DNA from: Prevotella sp. P5-50
GTDB taxonomy: Bacteria > Bacteroidota > Bacteroidia > Bacteroidales > Bacteroidaceae
Assembly: GCF_002251295.1 (NCBI RefSeq)
Contig: NZ_NPJA01000022.1
Span: 1 to 64,000, forward strand
Direction: 5' to 3'
DNA: 64,000 nucleotides
The notes under the pieces are model-generated. The model was not told the origin of the DNA, searched no databases, and saw nothing but the letters and a program-made list of their open reading frames with translations. Position numbers and translations under genes: made by a program. This document shows positions 9,382 through 22,100 of this stretch, piece after piece (position 1 is the first letter of the stretch; every line of letters begins with the position of its first letter).

Positions 9382-9942
9382 TTATTTCTCAACCACGAAG
9401 GCGAGGAATTTTACTGCTTTGTTGCCTACAGCGAGCATGCCGTGAGGTTTTCCTGAATCGAAATAAATGCTGTCTCCCTCTTCCAGGCGTATGGTTTTAT
9501 CGCCGATGAAGAGATCCATTGACCCTTCGAGTACGAGGTTAAACTCCTGTCCGAGGTGAGTATTCTTATAGATTTTGTGTGCTTCAGGCTTGGGTTCTAC
9601 GGTCACGATAAACACCTCCGCATCGTGGTTAACAAATCCACTGACCAGACTTTGGTATTTATAGGCCTTTGTGCGCTCCACGCTCATGCCCTGTCCTTTT
9701 CTCACTACGAAATATGATTTCATGCGTGGTGCCTCAGCAAACATCAGTTCTTCCGCCGACACACCATATTTTCGTGCAATCTTCATGAGTTTAGAGATGG
9801 TAATATCCACTTCACCGCGTTCTATCTTTTCATATACATCCACATCGATGCCGCAGGTTTCAGCCACTTCCTCTGCCGTAAGATCGAGCACGTCGCGCAA
9901 TCCTCTGAGTCGTTCACCGATTTGTTTTAATTGTTCGTCCAT
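9382..9942 (-). CDS. XRE-family regulator with cupin domain
   Basis: DNA-binding regulator of 186 residues. An N-terminal helix-turn-helix of the Cro/C1 type (about residues 7-62, with LTAEEVAETCGIDVDVYEKIE) precedes a small-molecule-binding cupin_2 domain (about 105-183, with HTHLGQEFNLVLEGSM-like and DSIYFDSGKPHGML strands). Proteins of this architecture often control the metabolic gene next to them, here the acyl-CoA synthetase 82 bp downstream. It lies 65 bp after proC in the same direction. Whether it acts on the whole operon or only the synthetase cannot be seen. Confidence 0.88.
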   Translation of the reverse strand: MDEQLKQIGERLRGLRDVLDLTAEEVAETCGIDVDVYEKIERGEVDITISKLMKIARKYGVSAEELMFAEAPRMKSYFVVRKGQGMSVERTKAYKYQSLVSGFVNHDAEVFIVTVEPKPEAHKIYKNTHLGQEFNLVLEGSMDLFIGDKTIRLEEGDSIYFDSGKPHGMLAVGNKAVKFLAFVVEK

Positions 9943-10007
9943 TGTTTTTGTGTATAATCGTGTTATTATTTACTTTTAGCGTATTACAATCTTGTCAGAC
10001 GGTTTCA

Positions 10008-10784
10008 CTATTTCAGTCCGGCTTTCAGTCCGCGGATGACAGCAGAGGTAAAGCCAGCATGTTCCATCTCGTTGAGTCCCTTGATGGTCACTCCACCCGG
10101 TGTAGTCACCAAGTCGATGGCCTGTTCGGGATGCATTCCGCTTGCTTGCAGCAGTTTGACAGCACCCAAAACAGTCTGCATCACGATGTCTTTAGCAACA
10201 TCCGCTTTAAAACCAAGTTCCACGCCGCCTTCAGAAGCAGCGCGGATGTAACGCATGGCATAAGCAATGCCGCAAGAGGCAAGCGTAGTTCCAGCTGCCA
10301 GATGTTGAAAGTCAGTGATGAGTGTACTACCCATCTCATCGAATATTCCTTTGACGGTTGCGGTCTGTGCATCGTCAGCCCCTACGGACACCATGAAGGT
10401 CATTGATGCCAATTGGGCAATGGCGATATTGGGGATTACGAGGAAGAATGGCGGTGTTTCGGGCAGTGCCTCACGCACCCGTTCCGGCGTTACTCCTGCT
10501 GCAATAACCACCAGGAGTTGGTCTTTTGGACGTATGCTTGCTCTGATACCAGCCAATACAGTATCAACGAGCCAAGGTTTCACACACACGCAAACGATAT
10601 CAGCCGTTTTGGCTGCGTCAGCATTGTTTGTCGTGGTATTGACTCCCATTGCCTTGAATTTCTCCAATACTTCAGCCGTTGGGTCGGCCACTGTAATCTC
10701 TTCCTGCTTGAAGGATTTAGCCTTAAGCAATCCTTCTACGGTGGCGCCCCCCATGGCTCCAGCACCTATCATGGTAATTTTCAT
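10008..10784 (-). CDS. proC: Pyrroline-5-carboxylate reductase
   Basis: Last step of proline synthesis, NAD(P)H reduction of pyrroline-5-carboxylate. The 258 residues begin with the Rossmann loop MIGAGAMGGATVEGLL, followed by VCVCVKPWLVD and the C-terminal dimerisation region with TPGGVTIKGLNEME, the family signature. Its start overlaps the argD stop by 4 bp (ATGA), so the two are translationally coupled. No anomaly seen. Confidence 0.95.
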   Translation of the reverse strand: MKITMIGAGAMGGATVEGLLKAKSFKQEEITVADPTAEVLEKFKAMGVNTTTNNADAAKTADIVCVCVKPWLVDTVLAGIRASIRPKDQLLVVIAAGVTPERVREALPETPPFFLVIPNIAIAQLASMTFMVSVGADDAQTATVKGIFDEMGSTLITDFQHLAAGTTLASCGIAYAMRYIRAASEGGVELGFKADVAKDIVMQTVLGAVKLLQASGMHPEQAIDLVTTPGGVTIKGLNEMEHAGFTSAVIRGLKAGLK

Positions 10785-11917
10785 AATGCTGCGAAAACTT
10801 TATTGAGTTTATCGATAAACAGGTCTGCTTCTGCTTTGGTGAGGCAGAGTGGTGGCAAGAGACGCAGTACGTTGGTTCCTGCACAACCTGTGAAGCAGTG
10901 TTCTTGATAGATGAGCGGTTGTCTGACATCCTTATGTGGCACATCGAGATCTACGCCAATCATCATTCCTCTACCGCGCACATCGAGGATATGCGGGTTG
11001 TTGATTGCTCGAAGACGACCGATGAGATACTCTCCCACCTCGTTGGCATTCTCGACAAGATGCTCCTCTTCAAACACATCAAGTACGGCGAGTGCTGCTG
11101 CGCAAGCCAGATGGTTACCTCCGAAAGTCGTTCCAAGTTGTCCATATACGGGTTTAAACTCTGGCGAAATCAGTACGCCACCCATCGGGAATCCGTTGGC
11201 AATGCCCTTTGCCACGGTGATGATGTCGGGTCTGATGCCCAACCACTGGTGTGCAAAGAACTTACCGCTTCTTCCGTATCCACATTGTATTTCATCGCAG
11301 ATGAGTATGGTGCCGTGCGCTTTACAGAGTTTCTGCAGTCCTTGCGCAAATTCGGCAGTGGCGAGTTTGATGCCTCCCACACCTTGTATGCACTCAAGAA
11401 TGACAGCGCAGACATCTCCCTTAGCGAGTTCGTGTTCCCATGCTGCGAGGTCGTTGAGTGGCAGATAGGTCACGTGACCGTTATTGTTGATGGGCGCAAT
11501 AATCTTCGGATTGTTGGTAACCTCTACTGCGAGCGATGTACGTCCATGGAATGCTTTCTCAGCCGAAAGCACTCTTGTGCGTCCATTGGTGAATGATGCG
11601 AGTTTCAAGGCATTTTCGTTAGCCTCAGCACCCGAATTGATCAGGAACAACTGATAGTCGTCGTAGCCCGAAATGCGACCGAGTCTTTCTGCCAATTCCA
11701 CTTGCAGTTTATTGATTACCGAATTGGAATAGAATCCCAGTTTGTTCAGTTGTTCGTTTACCTTATTGATATAGTGTGGATGTGAATGGCCGATAGAGAT
11801 GACCGCATGGCCTCCGTAGAGGTCAAGATACTCTTGTCCTTTATCGTCCCAAACGTGGCATCCTTTACCTTTGACGATATTTACATCGAACAATGGATAG
11901 ACATCAAAGAGTTTCAT
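10781..11917 (-). CDS. argD: Acetyl/succinylornithine aminotransferase
   Basis: PLP-dependent class III aminotransferase that interconverts N-acylglutamate semialdehyde and N-acylornithine. The 378 residues are the usual length. Visible motifs are the N-terminal DDKGQEYLDLYGGHAV, CDEIQCGYGRSGKFF with the cofactor Asp, and ITVAKGIANGFPMGG with the Schiff-base Lys. It lies 22 bp after argC and overlaps proC by 4 bp. In this lineage the acyl group is expected to be succinyl, to match argF'. Confidence 0.94.
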   Translation of the reverse strand: MKLFDVYPLFDVNIVKGKGCHVWDDKGQEYLDLYGGHAVISIGHSHPHYINKVNEQLNKLGFYSNSVINKLQVELAERLGRISGYDDYQLFLINSGAEANENALKLASFTNGRTRVLSAEKAFHGRTSLAVEVTNNPKIIAPINNNGHVTYLPLNDLAAWEHELAKGDVCAVILECIQGVGGIKLATAEFAQGLQKLCKAHGTILICDEIQCGYGRSGKFFAHQWLGIRPDIITVAKGIANGFPMGGVLISPEFKPVYGQLGTTFGGNHLACAAALAVLDVFEEEHLVENANEVGEYLIGRLRAINNPHILDVRGRGMMIGVDLDVPHKDVRQPLIYQEHCFTGCAGTNVLRLLPPLCLTKAEADLFIDKLNKVFAAL

Positions 11918-11939
11918 ATATGTTTTATTTATTTTATTG

Positions 11940-12905
11940 TTAGAAGGCAGAGGGTTTAAGTCTCAAGCCTGCGTGTTCATCGATACCAAACATGATGTTC
12001 ATATTCTGCACCGCTTGTCCCACAGCACCCTTCAGAAGATTGTCGATGGCAGAGGTGATGAGGAGTTTGTTGCCATATTTCTCCACATGAACCAGTGCCT
12101 TGTTGGTATTGACCACCTGTTTGAGGTCGATGGGATTGTCGCTGACATGCGTGAAAGCCGCATGGCGGTAGAAGTCTTTATACGCTTCTTTCACATCCTC
12201 CAGCGGAGCTGGTGTACGCACCACAGCGGTGCAGAAGATGCCTCTGGCAAAGTTTCCGCGGTAGGGGATAAAGTCTATATCGGCATCAAGATAGCCCTGC
12301 ACCTGTTTCAGCGACTGTCTGATTTCGGCAATATGCTGATGTTGGAAAGGTTTGTAGATGCTGAGGTTGTCGGCACGCCATGAGAAATGGGTGGTGGCTC
12401 CGGGTTTCTGTCCGGCTCCAGTACTGCCCGTGATGGCATTGACGCTCACATCTTCTTTCAGCAGATTGAGATAGGCAGCAGGCAGAAGTGCCAGTTGAAT
12501 AGCTGTGGCAAAGCATCCCGGATTAGCCAAATGTTGTGCGGTGGCAATCTCGTCGTGGTTGATTTCGGGCAATCCATATACGTAGTCGTGGCTGCCTTTG
12601 ATGCGGAAATCCTGTGCCAGGTCGATGATTTTCACGTTGGTGGGTATGGTATGTTCCTTGAGGAACGCCTCGCTCTTTCCGTGACCGAAGCAGAAGAACA
12701 CCACGTCAACCTCGTCGAACGGCATCTGGTCGGTAAACTTCAGTTCGGTATCGCCTATGAGTCCTTCATGAACATCACTTACAAGGTTGCCTGCATTGCT
12801 TTCTGAATTGGCGAACACGATGTTTGCCTCAGGGTGATTGAGCAGCACACGGATGAGTTCTCCACCCGTGTAACCTGCTGCGCCAAGTATTCCTATCTTA
12901 ATCAT
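11940..12905 (-). CDS. argC: N-acyl-gamma-glutamyl-phosphate reductase
   Basis: Reduces N-acylglutamyl phosphate to the semialdehyde in arginine synthesis. The 321 residues open with the NADP-binding [18 protein letters not shown]; the catalytic Cys is in [15 protein letters not shown]. The start overlaps the stop of the small PspC-domain gene by 4 bp. argB, which makes its substrate, and argH are not in this window. Confidence 0.95.
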   Translation of the reverse strand: MIKIGILGAAGYTGGELIRVLLNHPEANIVFANSESNAGNLVSDVHEGLIGDTELKFTDQMPFDEVDVVFFCFGHGKSEAFLKEHTIPTNVKIIDLAQDFRIKGSHDYVYGLPEINHDEIATAQHLANPGCFATAIQLALLPAAYLNLLKEDVSVNAITGSTGAGQKPGATTHFSWRADNLSIYKPFQHQHIAEIRQSLKQVQGYLDADIDFIPYRGNFARGIFCTAVVRTPAPLEDVKEAYKDFYRHAAFTHVSDNPIDLKQVVNTNKALVHVEKYGNKLLITSAIDNLLKGAVGQAVQNMNIMFGIDEHAGLRLKPSAF

Positions 12906-13090
12906 AATTGTCTGTCTGGTATAACGATCCAGCAGATGATATAGAATATCACCCCACTAAAACAAGTGAAGACAGTAGCCGCCAGCCATGCCAATCTTAC
13001 GAGTGTTGGGTCGAAATCGAAGTATTCGGCAATTCCTGCACATACGCCCGCAATCTTTTTGTCGGGCGACAAAGTGAGTTTTCGTTCCAT
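12902..13090 (-). CDS. Small PspC-domain membrane protein
   Basis: A 62-residue inner-membrane protein. It has the PspC signature: a short cytoplasmic N-terminus ([19 protein letters not shown]) followed by two hydrophobic helices and IVIPDRQ at the end. PspC proteins are linked to envelope stress, and many stand-alone copies in Bacteroidota have no known role. It sits between argG and argC and overlaps the argC start by 4 bp. It is therefore co-translated with an amino-acid gene, probably as a passenger. Confidence 0.85.
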   Translation of the reverse strand: MERKLTLSPDKKIAGVCAGIAEYFDFDPTLVRLAWLAATVFTCFSGVIFYIICWIVIPDRQL

Positions 13091-13129
13091 ATCCTTGCTG
13101 TTAGAATCTATTGTATTGTTATGCTGTGA

Positions 13130-14332
13130 TTATTTGCGCTCATCGGGATGAGTACCGTAATAGACGCGAAGTGGTGTAGAGAGCACCTTGATAAAGCCCT
13201 TGGCTTCGTCGGCAGTCCATCCGTTTTGTGTCTCTCCATATTCGCCGAGTTTCGACTTGGTGAGGTCGTTGTCAGAATCTACGCCGATAGTCTCAAAACC
13301 GTAAGGACGCAGTTTCAGAATAGCTGTTCCGGTCACATTGCGCTGACTTGAAGTAAGCATGGCTTCCATATCAGGCATGACGGGTTCGAGATACTGACTC
13401 TCGTGGAGGAACATGCCATACCAGTTGGCAACTTGGTCTTTCCAGTATTGCTGCCATTTAGAGAGTGTTGATTTCTCCAGCAGTCTGTGTGCTTCGATGA
13501 TGAGTTTAGGTGCAGCAGCCTCAAAACCTACTCTTCCCTTGATACCGATGATGGTGTCTCCCACGTTGGCGTCGCGTCCGATGGCGTAGCTTGCACCTAT
13601 TTCTTCAATTTTCTGAATGGCTTTCACTTTGTCGTCAAACTTCTCGTCGTTGACAGCAACGATTTCACCCTTGTCGAAAGTGATTTTCAGCGTAGCCTCA
13701 GCATCCTTTGCTGTGACGTGTTTGAGATATGCTTCTTCGGGCAATCCCTGTGTTGGATCGAGGAGTTCGCCACCGCAAATACTGGTACCCCATATTCCTA
13801 CGTTATAAGAGTACTTCAGTTTGGTGAAGTCTGCAAAGAATCCATGTTCGTTGAGGAAGTCAACTTCCTCCTTACGGGTCAGTTTCTTATCGCGTGTCAG
13901 GGTGATGATTTCCACTCCGGGAGCCATCACGAGGAAGGTCATGTCAAATCTGATCTGGTCGTTTCCAGCACCTGTAGAACCGTGGGCAATGGCGTCAGCA
14001 CCTATCTCCTTGGCATAGCGTGCAATGGCAATGGCTTGGAAGATGCGCTCAGAACTAACCGAAATGGGGTAGCAGTTGTTGCGGAGCACGTTTCCGAATA
14101 TCATATACTTGAGCGATTTCTCATAGTATTCATGTGTCACATCGAGTGTTGCGTAGGCTTTAGCACCCAGTTTGAAGGCGTTTTCTTCGTTGGTTTTCAA
14201 CTGTTCTGGGCTGAAACCGCCAGTATTGGCACATGCGGCATAGACGTCCCAACCGTCTTGTGCCAGTTTCATCACGGTGTAAGAGGTGTCAAGACCTCCT
14301 GAAAAAGCTACTACTACTTTCTTGTTTGCCAT
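13130..14332 (-). CDS. argG: Argininosuccinate synthase
   Basis: Joins citrulline and aspartate with ATP. The 400 residues are full length; the pyrophosphate loop VVAFSGGLDTSYTV is at the N-terminus and the HGSTGAGNDQIRF motif near residue 117 is typical of the family. A 106-bp gap separates it from the acetyltransferase gene upstream, the largest gap in the operon, so an internal promoter is possible, although I see no clear match. Confidence 0.96.
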   Translation of the reverse strand: MANKKVVVAFSGGLDTSYTVMKLAQDGWDVYAACANTGGFSPEQLKTNEENAFKLGAKAYATLDVTHEYYEKSLKYMIFGNVLRNNCYPISVSSERIFQAIAIARYAKEIGADAIAHGSTGAGNDQIRFDMTFLVMAPGVEIITLTRDKKLTRKEEVDFLNEHGFFADFTKLKYSYNVGIWGTSICGGELLDPTQGLPEEAYLKHVTAKDAEATLKITFDKGEIVAVNDEKFDDKVKAIQKIEEIGASYAIGRDANVGDTIIGIKGRVGFEAAAPKLIIEAHRLLEKSTLSKWQQYWKDQVANWYGMFLHESQYLEPVMPDMEAMLTSSQRNVTGTAILKLRPYGFETIGVDSDNDLTKSKLGEYGETQNGWTADEAKGFIKVLSTPLRVYYGTHPDERK

Positions 14333-14438
14333 ATCTTTCTTCGTTTTTTTGTTTTTATTTCCATGTTTCTCCCCGGTCCTTTCCTTAGGGTTTGTGGCGC
14401 TTGGCGTTGTCGGTAGGAAGGGCTGAGGACGTTGTTTC

Positions 14439-15050
14439 CTATTTTACTCCGTCCATTGCTTTAATACGTTCGAGCACTGTCTCAGGGATTTTCACGGGCA
14501 GGTGTTCTTCGGGATCGTATAGCATGGCGGTGCAGATGCAGTATTTTCGTCCGGTGCGGTGAAGCACATCTACATTGACACAACCCTCGCAACCGCGCCA
14601 AAACGATTCATCGTCGGTGAGGTCGGCAAAGGTCACGGGCTGGTAGCCCAAGTGTGTGTTCATCGCCATAACGGCAGCTCCGCTGGTGAGCGAGAATATC
14701 TTAGCATGTGGCCAGCGCACTCTTGCGAGCGAGAAGGTGAGGTCTTTGATGCGTTTTGCCACTCCGAGGCCTCTGAAATCGGGGTGTACGATGAGTCCTG
14801 AGGTTGTCACATAAGTTTTGTTTCCCCATGTCTCAATGTAGCTGAATCCTGCAAAACGTCCGTTTGACAAGGCTATTACAGCCTTTGCCTCTTTCATCTT
14901 CGTGGCAAGATATTCGTGTGTACGCTTTGCAATACCGGTGCCGCGCACCTTTGCAGCATCGGCGATGGTCTGCAGGATGGTATCTACATATACCTCATGC
15001 TCCGGACTTGCCACAATCACTTCTATTTCCTTATTGTCTGTCTGTTCCAT
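14439..15050 (-). CDS. GNAT-family N-acyltransferase, candidate first enzyme of the arginine pathway
   Basis: Acyl-CoA dependent N-acyltransferase of 203 residues. The GNAT core is visible around residues 20-150, with the CoA loop in VHPDFRGLGVAKRIKDL. The C-terminal part has a cluster of cysteines (FWRGCEGCVNVD and KYCICTAML) that could bind a metal. The gene lies between argR and argG. No argA or argJ is in the window, and classical argA is not typical of this phylum. An amino-acid N-acetyl- or N-succinyltransferase acting on glutamate is therefore a reasonable inference, not shown by sequence alone. Confidence 0.82.
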   Translation of the reverse strand: MEQTDNKEIEVIVASPEHEVYVDTILQTIADAAKVRGTGIAKRTHEYLATKMKEAKAVIALSNGRFAGFSYIETWGNKTYVTTSGLIVHPDFRGLGVAKRIKDLTFSLARVRWPHAKIFSLTSGAAVMAMNTHLGYQPVTFADLTDDESFWRGCEGCVNVDVLHRTGRKYCICTAMLYDPEEHLPVKIPETVLERIKAMDGVK

Positions 15051-15093
15051 TTATTTCGTTCAACTGACTATTTCGGTCTGTATTAATCTTTCG

Positions 15094-15570
15094 TCATTTC
15101 ATGTTAGGCACAACTTCGCTCAGCGCGTCAATCACCTGCTGTGTATGCACGCCCTGCTTGATAACAATCAGAATGGTATCGTCGCCGGCTATCGTTCCGA
15201 GGATGTCGTCAATATTGCTGTTATCGATATTATAGGCTATACTGCTGGCGTAGCCCGGACGGGTTTTGATCACACCAATGTTACCTGAGAAGTTGATGCT
15301 CAAAAAACCAGGCACCTGCAACATCTCGCGCACGCTGTGCGGAGTGCTGACGCGCTTGTACATGGTGTCGTTGGGCAACACATAGACATAGTTGCCACGC
15401 ATGGAAGCAGCTTTTGCCACCTTCAGTTGTTTCAAGTCTCTACTCAGAGTTGCCTGTGTCAGCGTGAAGCCTTCTTGCTTTAAGGCGGTCAGCAATTCTT
15501 CCTGACTACCGAGTTCCTGACTGGAAATTATCATGCGGAGGGCCTCTAAACGGTCGTTTTTGACTTTCAT
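15094..15570 (-). CDS. argR: Arginine repressor
   Basis: Arginine-responsive hexameric repressor. The 158 residues start at 15570 (MKVKNDRLEALRMIIS) and contain the winged helix (LTQATLSRDLKQLKV, residues 41-55) and the C-terminal arginine-binding and trimerisation domain with GTIAGDDTILIV. The open frame extends 11 codons upstream to 15603, but that ATG would overlap the -7 element at 15601-15608, so the inner start is preferred. As first gene of a 12-gene arg/pro operon it very likely regulates its own transcript. Confidence 0.94.
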   Translation of the reverse strand: MKVKNDRLEALRMIISSQELGSQEELLTALKQEGFTLTQATLSRDLKQLKVAKAASMRGNYVYVLPNDTMYKRVSTPHSVREMLQVPGFLSINFSGNIGVIKTRPGYASSIAYNIDNSNIDDILGTIAGDDTILIVIKQGVHTQQVIDALSEVVPNMK

Positions 15571-15600
15571 AGTGCTAAGTATATTTATACGAATGTGGTG

Positions 15601-15632
15601 CAAAATTATACAATTCTATGCATATAACCAAA
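15601..15632 (-). promoter_or_regulatory. Promoter of the argR operon with a possible ArgR site
   Basis: On the minus strand: TTTG (15629-15632), a 20-nt spacer, and TAATTTTG (15601-15608), a full match to the Bacteroidota consensus. The spacer holds the AT-rich palindrome TATGCATA (15617-15624), which could be part of an ARG box; this last point is inference. Confidence 0.7.
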
Positions 15633-15892
15633 CATTCTACTATCTTTTTTCAAAAAAAAGTGGATTACATGATTCAGACACTGTTCACTCAAGAATGAAG
15701 ACAACCGTCCACGTATTATGTTGGGTATCATAGAAGAAGTGAAATGCAACATGCTACGCACGCGCACGCACGTTCATTATTATTATTATATTGATGCTCT
15801 ACAGGCTAAAAGCATCGTTTTCAGCAATCTTTTCAAACTTACATAATTTACTGGTAAACAACACCTTGCAACATCATAGAAGCCACTTTTCT

Positions 15893-15959
15893 CAGCAAAT
15901 TCATTGAAATTGGTCAGCAAATTCATTGAAATTGCTGAGGAAATTCATTGAATTTGCTT
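15893..15959 (+). repeat. Three tandem 22-bp repeats
   Basis: Three consecutive units with the core AAATTCATTGAAATTG; the third has drifted slightly. They lie in the 465-bp gap between the argR promoter and the end of the GH2 gene. The rest of that gap (15633-15892) is AT-rich and holds nothing else I recognise. Confidence 0.75.
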
Positions 15960-16011
15960 TGCTATGAACATCACATGCACATAGAGGGAACGTCACGGAC
16001 ACAACGAGAAA

Positions 16012-16060
16012 ACGTCAGTTGCAAGGTGGAAGCGATATTGTTTCAGACTGCAACTGACGT
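16012..16060 (-). terminator. Terminator of the minus-strand polysaccharide operon
   Basis: Perfect 12-bp stem ACGTCAGTTGCA (16012-16023) and TGCAACTGACGT (16049-16060) with a 25-nt loop, 38 bp after the stop of the last GH2 gene. On the minus strand it is followed by GTTTTCTCG. Confidence 0.6.
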
Positions 16061-16097
16061 CTTTGACTGTTTGATAAAGGGAAATGTTGTCTTATGG

Positions 16098-19181
<3,084 letters not shown>

Positions 19182-22100
19182 TTATTGTATTTCAAGTTCG
19201 CGAAACGATACGTCTGCCGACTCTACCGTGACGGTATAGGTGCCCGCATTGATCTGTGTTCCGGTGGTGGTGGAGAGCATCTTAAACTTGTTGGGCGTGG
19301 CAGGGAAGGTGATCTTGCGATCCACCAGCGTAATCTGCTTGGCATCAACAATGGTCAGGCGTGCCACAACAGGTGCGCCCGTCGTGTTCTTATAGCGGAA
19401 ACGCAGCGCATATTCCTGTCCGAGACCCGGTTGAATGACAAACTGCGTGGCGGCAACCTGACCTTCGGCAGGGGTTGTCAACGGTTTGTAAGCCACGGCA
19501 GGACGAGTCTCTGTGTCCTTGGGCAAAAGGTCTTGGGGCAGTCGAGCTATGGTGTCGGTATCGAGCGCTTGCCATGTCGGACGACAATCGTGGGGAGGTT
19601 CAACCACTGGCTGCAGTGAAGCGATGGCAATGCCACTGATAACAGCCTGTCCGGCTTTAACCTCTGGGAACGAAATGCGCAGATGACCGCCCTCCACATG
19701 AACATTCGCCACACGTTTGGTGGCGGCACAATAGCCTGCCTCTGCCCACAGGTCGAGATCGTCGATAACAACCGAATCGTTGACTGCTACATCAAAGATG
19801 CGCAATCCCTCATAGTCATCGTGTTCTCCCCCATCCTTTCCGTGCCATGGTTCTGCGAAGTATAGCTCTAATCGATAATCGCCATCGGCAACAGGGAAAT
19901 CGTACCAAAGACGGTGACGACCGAAGCGGAAATACTGGAAGAGGCTTGCTGACTGTGTTCCGCGTATGGTATCAGTGATGTGGCGTTGGCTGGCTTGACG
20001 CGGATCGATGTTCTTGAAGTCCTGTGCCCACGAGTGCCAGTAGCGCTGATCATCGGCGTGCCACTGCTGTCCATATTCATCTGTCATACAATCGCCACCG
20101 CAGTTGATACGATAGAGATAGTGGTAGCCCTCGGCAGCACGCAGGCAATCGGTCTGATGGTCGGCGGCTGTGAGTCGGAGCGACGGGGTGTTGTTCTTTC
20201 CTCTTTGGGCTATGGTGGTATAGGCGAGCGATGGTTCTTCCCAGATGGTGAGCAGGCCTTTGTAGTTGATGGGGCCCACACGGTCGATACGGCGGTAGGC
20301 ACCATCGGGTTGCACGCGTCCGGGATTGTCGTGAGAAACGAAGATCCACTGGAAATGACCGCAGACGCTGTCGGCAACCTGCTCGGCTAAGCGCATCTTG
20401 GTAGTAAGCAGTTGGGTGCTCTTTTCCTCACTGTATTTTGCTTCGCCATGCAGATCAAGGGTGCGCCAAGCACCGTATTCACCATTGAGCAACTGGTCGG
20501 GACGACACAACTCCTGATGATAGTTGTCGGCAGAACCGCCATAGGTGCCGCTCCAGTTCTGTACCACATTCCAATCGGTACCTTCACCGCCATTGCAAGT
20601 GGTAATGGCACGCTGGTCATGACAGGTGGGGTCGAGTGAACGGATAATGGCAGAACACTCTTCGGCAAAGTCTTTGGGCAACACACTTTCGTTTTGCAGT
20701 CCCCAAAGGATTACGCTCGGCGAGTTGCGACGCTCTTTTATCCATCTCACCAATAAGCGTTTGAAGTTCTGTCGGAATGCCGGTGTGTCGTACCAGATAT
20801 GGGCTGAGAACTGACTCCAGAAGAGCATTCCCTGTTCGTCGGCAAGTTGCTGATAAAGCAAATTATGGGGCTGATGGGCTTCGCGCAAGGCATTGTATCC
20901 GGCGTGGCGTATCATTTTCATGCGTGAACGTATCTGTTCGTTGGAGAACGCATGGCTCTGACCTAAAAGATGTTCGTATTCACAGGTGCCATTGATAAAG
21001 GTTGGCTGACCGTTGAGATAGAATCGGGGATCGTTATCATGGCGCAGTACGGGCCAAGATATGCTTCTTATGCCGAAAGGCGTGCGTACCTCATCGGTAG
21101 TTTTGCCTTGCCGCTTGATCATAGATACCAAGGTGTAGAGATAAGGATCTGTCAAACTCCATCGATGTGCATCTGCCACAGCCTCAGCACGGGCTATCAT
21201 GCGGGTCTCGCCGGGTTGCAAAGTCAAGGTATCGCTCTGTCGGAAAAGTTGCTTGCCACTGGCTAACGTGAACTTATTGACGAGTTCGAAGGTGGCTGGC
21301 AAACTGCCGTAGTTCTTCACCTCGGTTTCGATATATACCGAATCACAGGTGTTGTTGTTCCAAATGTGTACACCAAACGGTTCGATACGCACCTCGTCGG
21401 TCTCGATGAGCGATACGGGGCGGAAGATGCCCAATGGTTGACTGCCCTCAGAGAAGCCCCATTCCGACGAACAACCACCACACACCCAGGGTGACTCGGT
21501 CTGCATAGATGGGTGCTCCACATGGATGGACAATTGGTTGGTGCCCATTTTCAAACGATCGGTCACATCGAGCGTATAGACCGTACGGCCTACCAGTTCT
21601 CGCGGATAGGCATGACCATTGATGCTGACTGTGGCATAGGTGCCCACGCCTTCCAACTGAAGGAAGTAGCGGCGACCTGCTTGTTTCTTACATTCGATGG
21701 TTTTGGTATAGTCGGCATTGCCGTGCAGATTGCCATGGCGCAACTGTCGGTAGCCGTAATAGTCATCGAAATTGTGGGGCAGATTGACTTTTATAGCCTC
21801 CTTCTTGCCCTTACCCGACAGGCGTGCCTGCCATCCTTCGTTGAGGTTGGTCACTTGGCGGCAACCTTTCCTCTCGGCTTTTGGAAAGTGGACAGAAGAC
21901 CGTCCCATCGGCCGACTGGTAGCCACAGCAATGCCACGTTGCTGGTCGTTGTTGACAGCACAGTAGAAATGATAGACTACACCATCATGTTTCACCACAT
22001 AACTCTTATGCGCAAACAGGTTGTCGTAGGGCTTTGAGGGGATTATCAAGTCTTCACCGTCCCAGTCGGTCCAATGGATAAGGTCGCGACTGACGGCAAA

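Noticed and set aside
13487..14302. 271-codon frame opposite argG
   Set aside because: It is antisense to argG with no recognisable domain.
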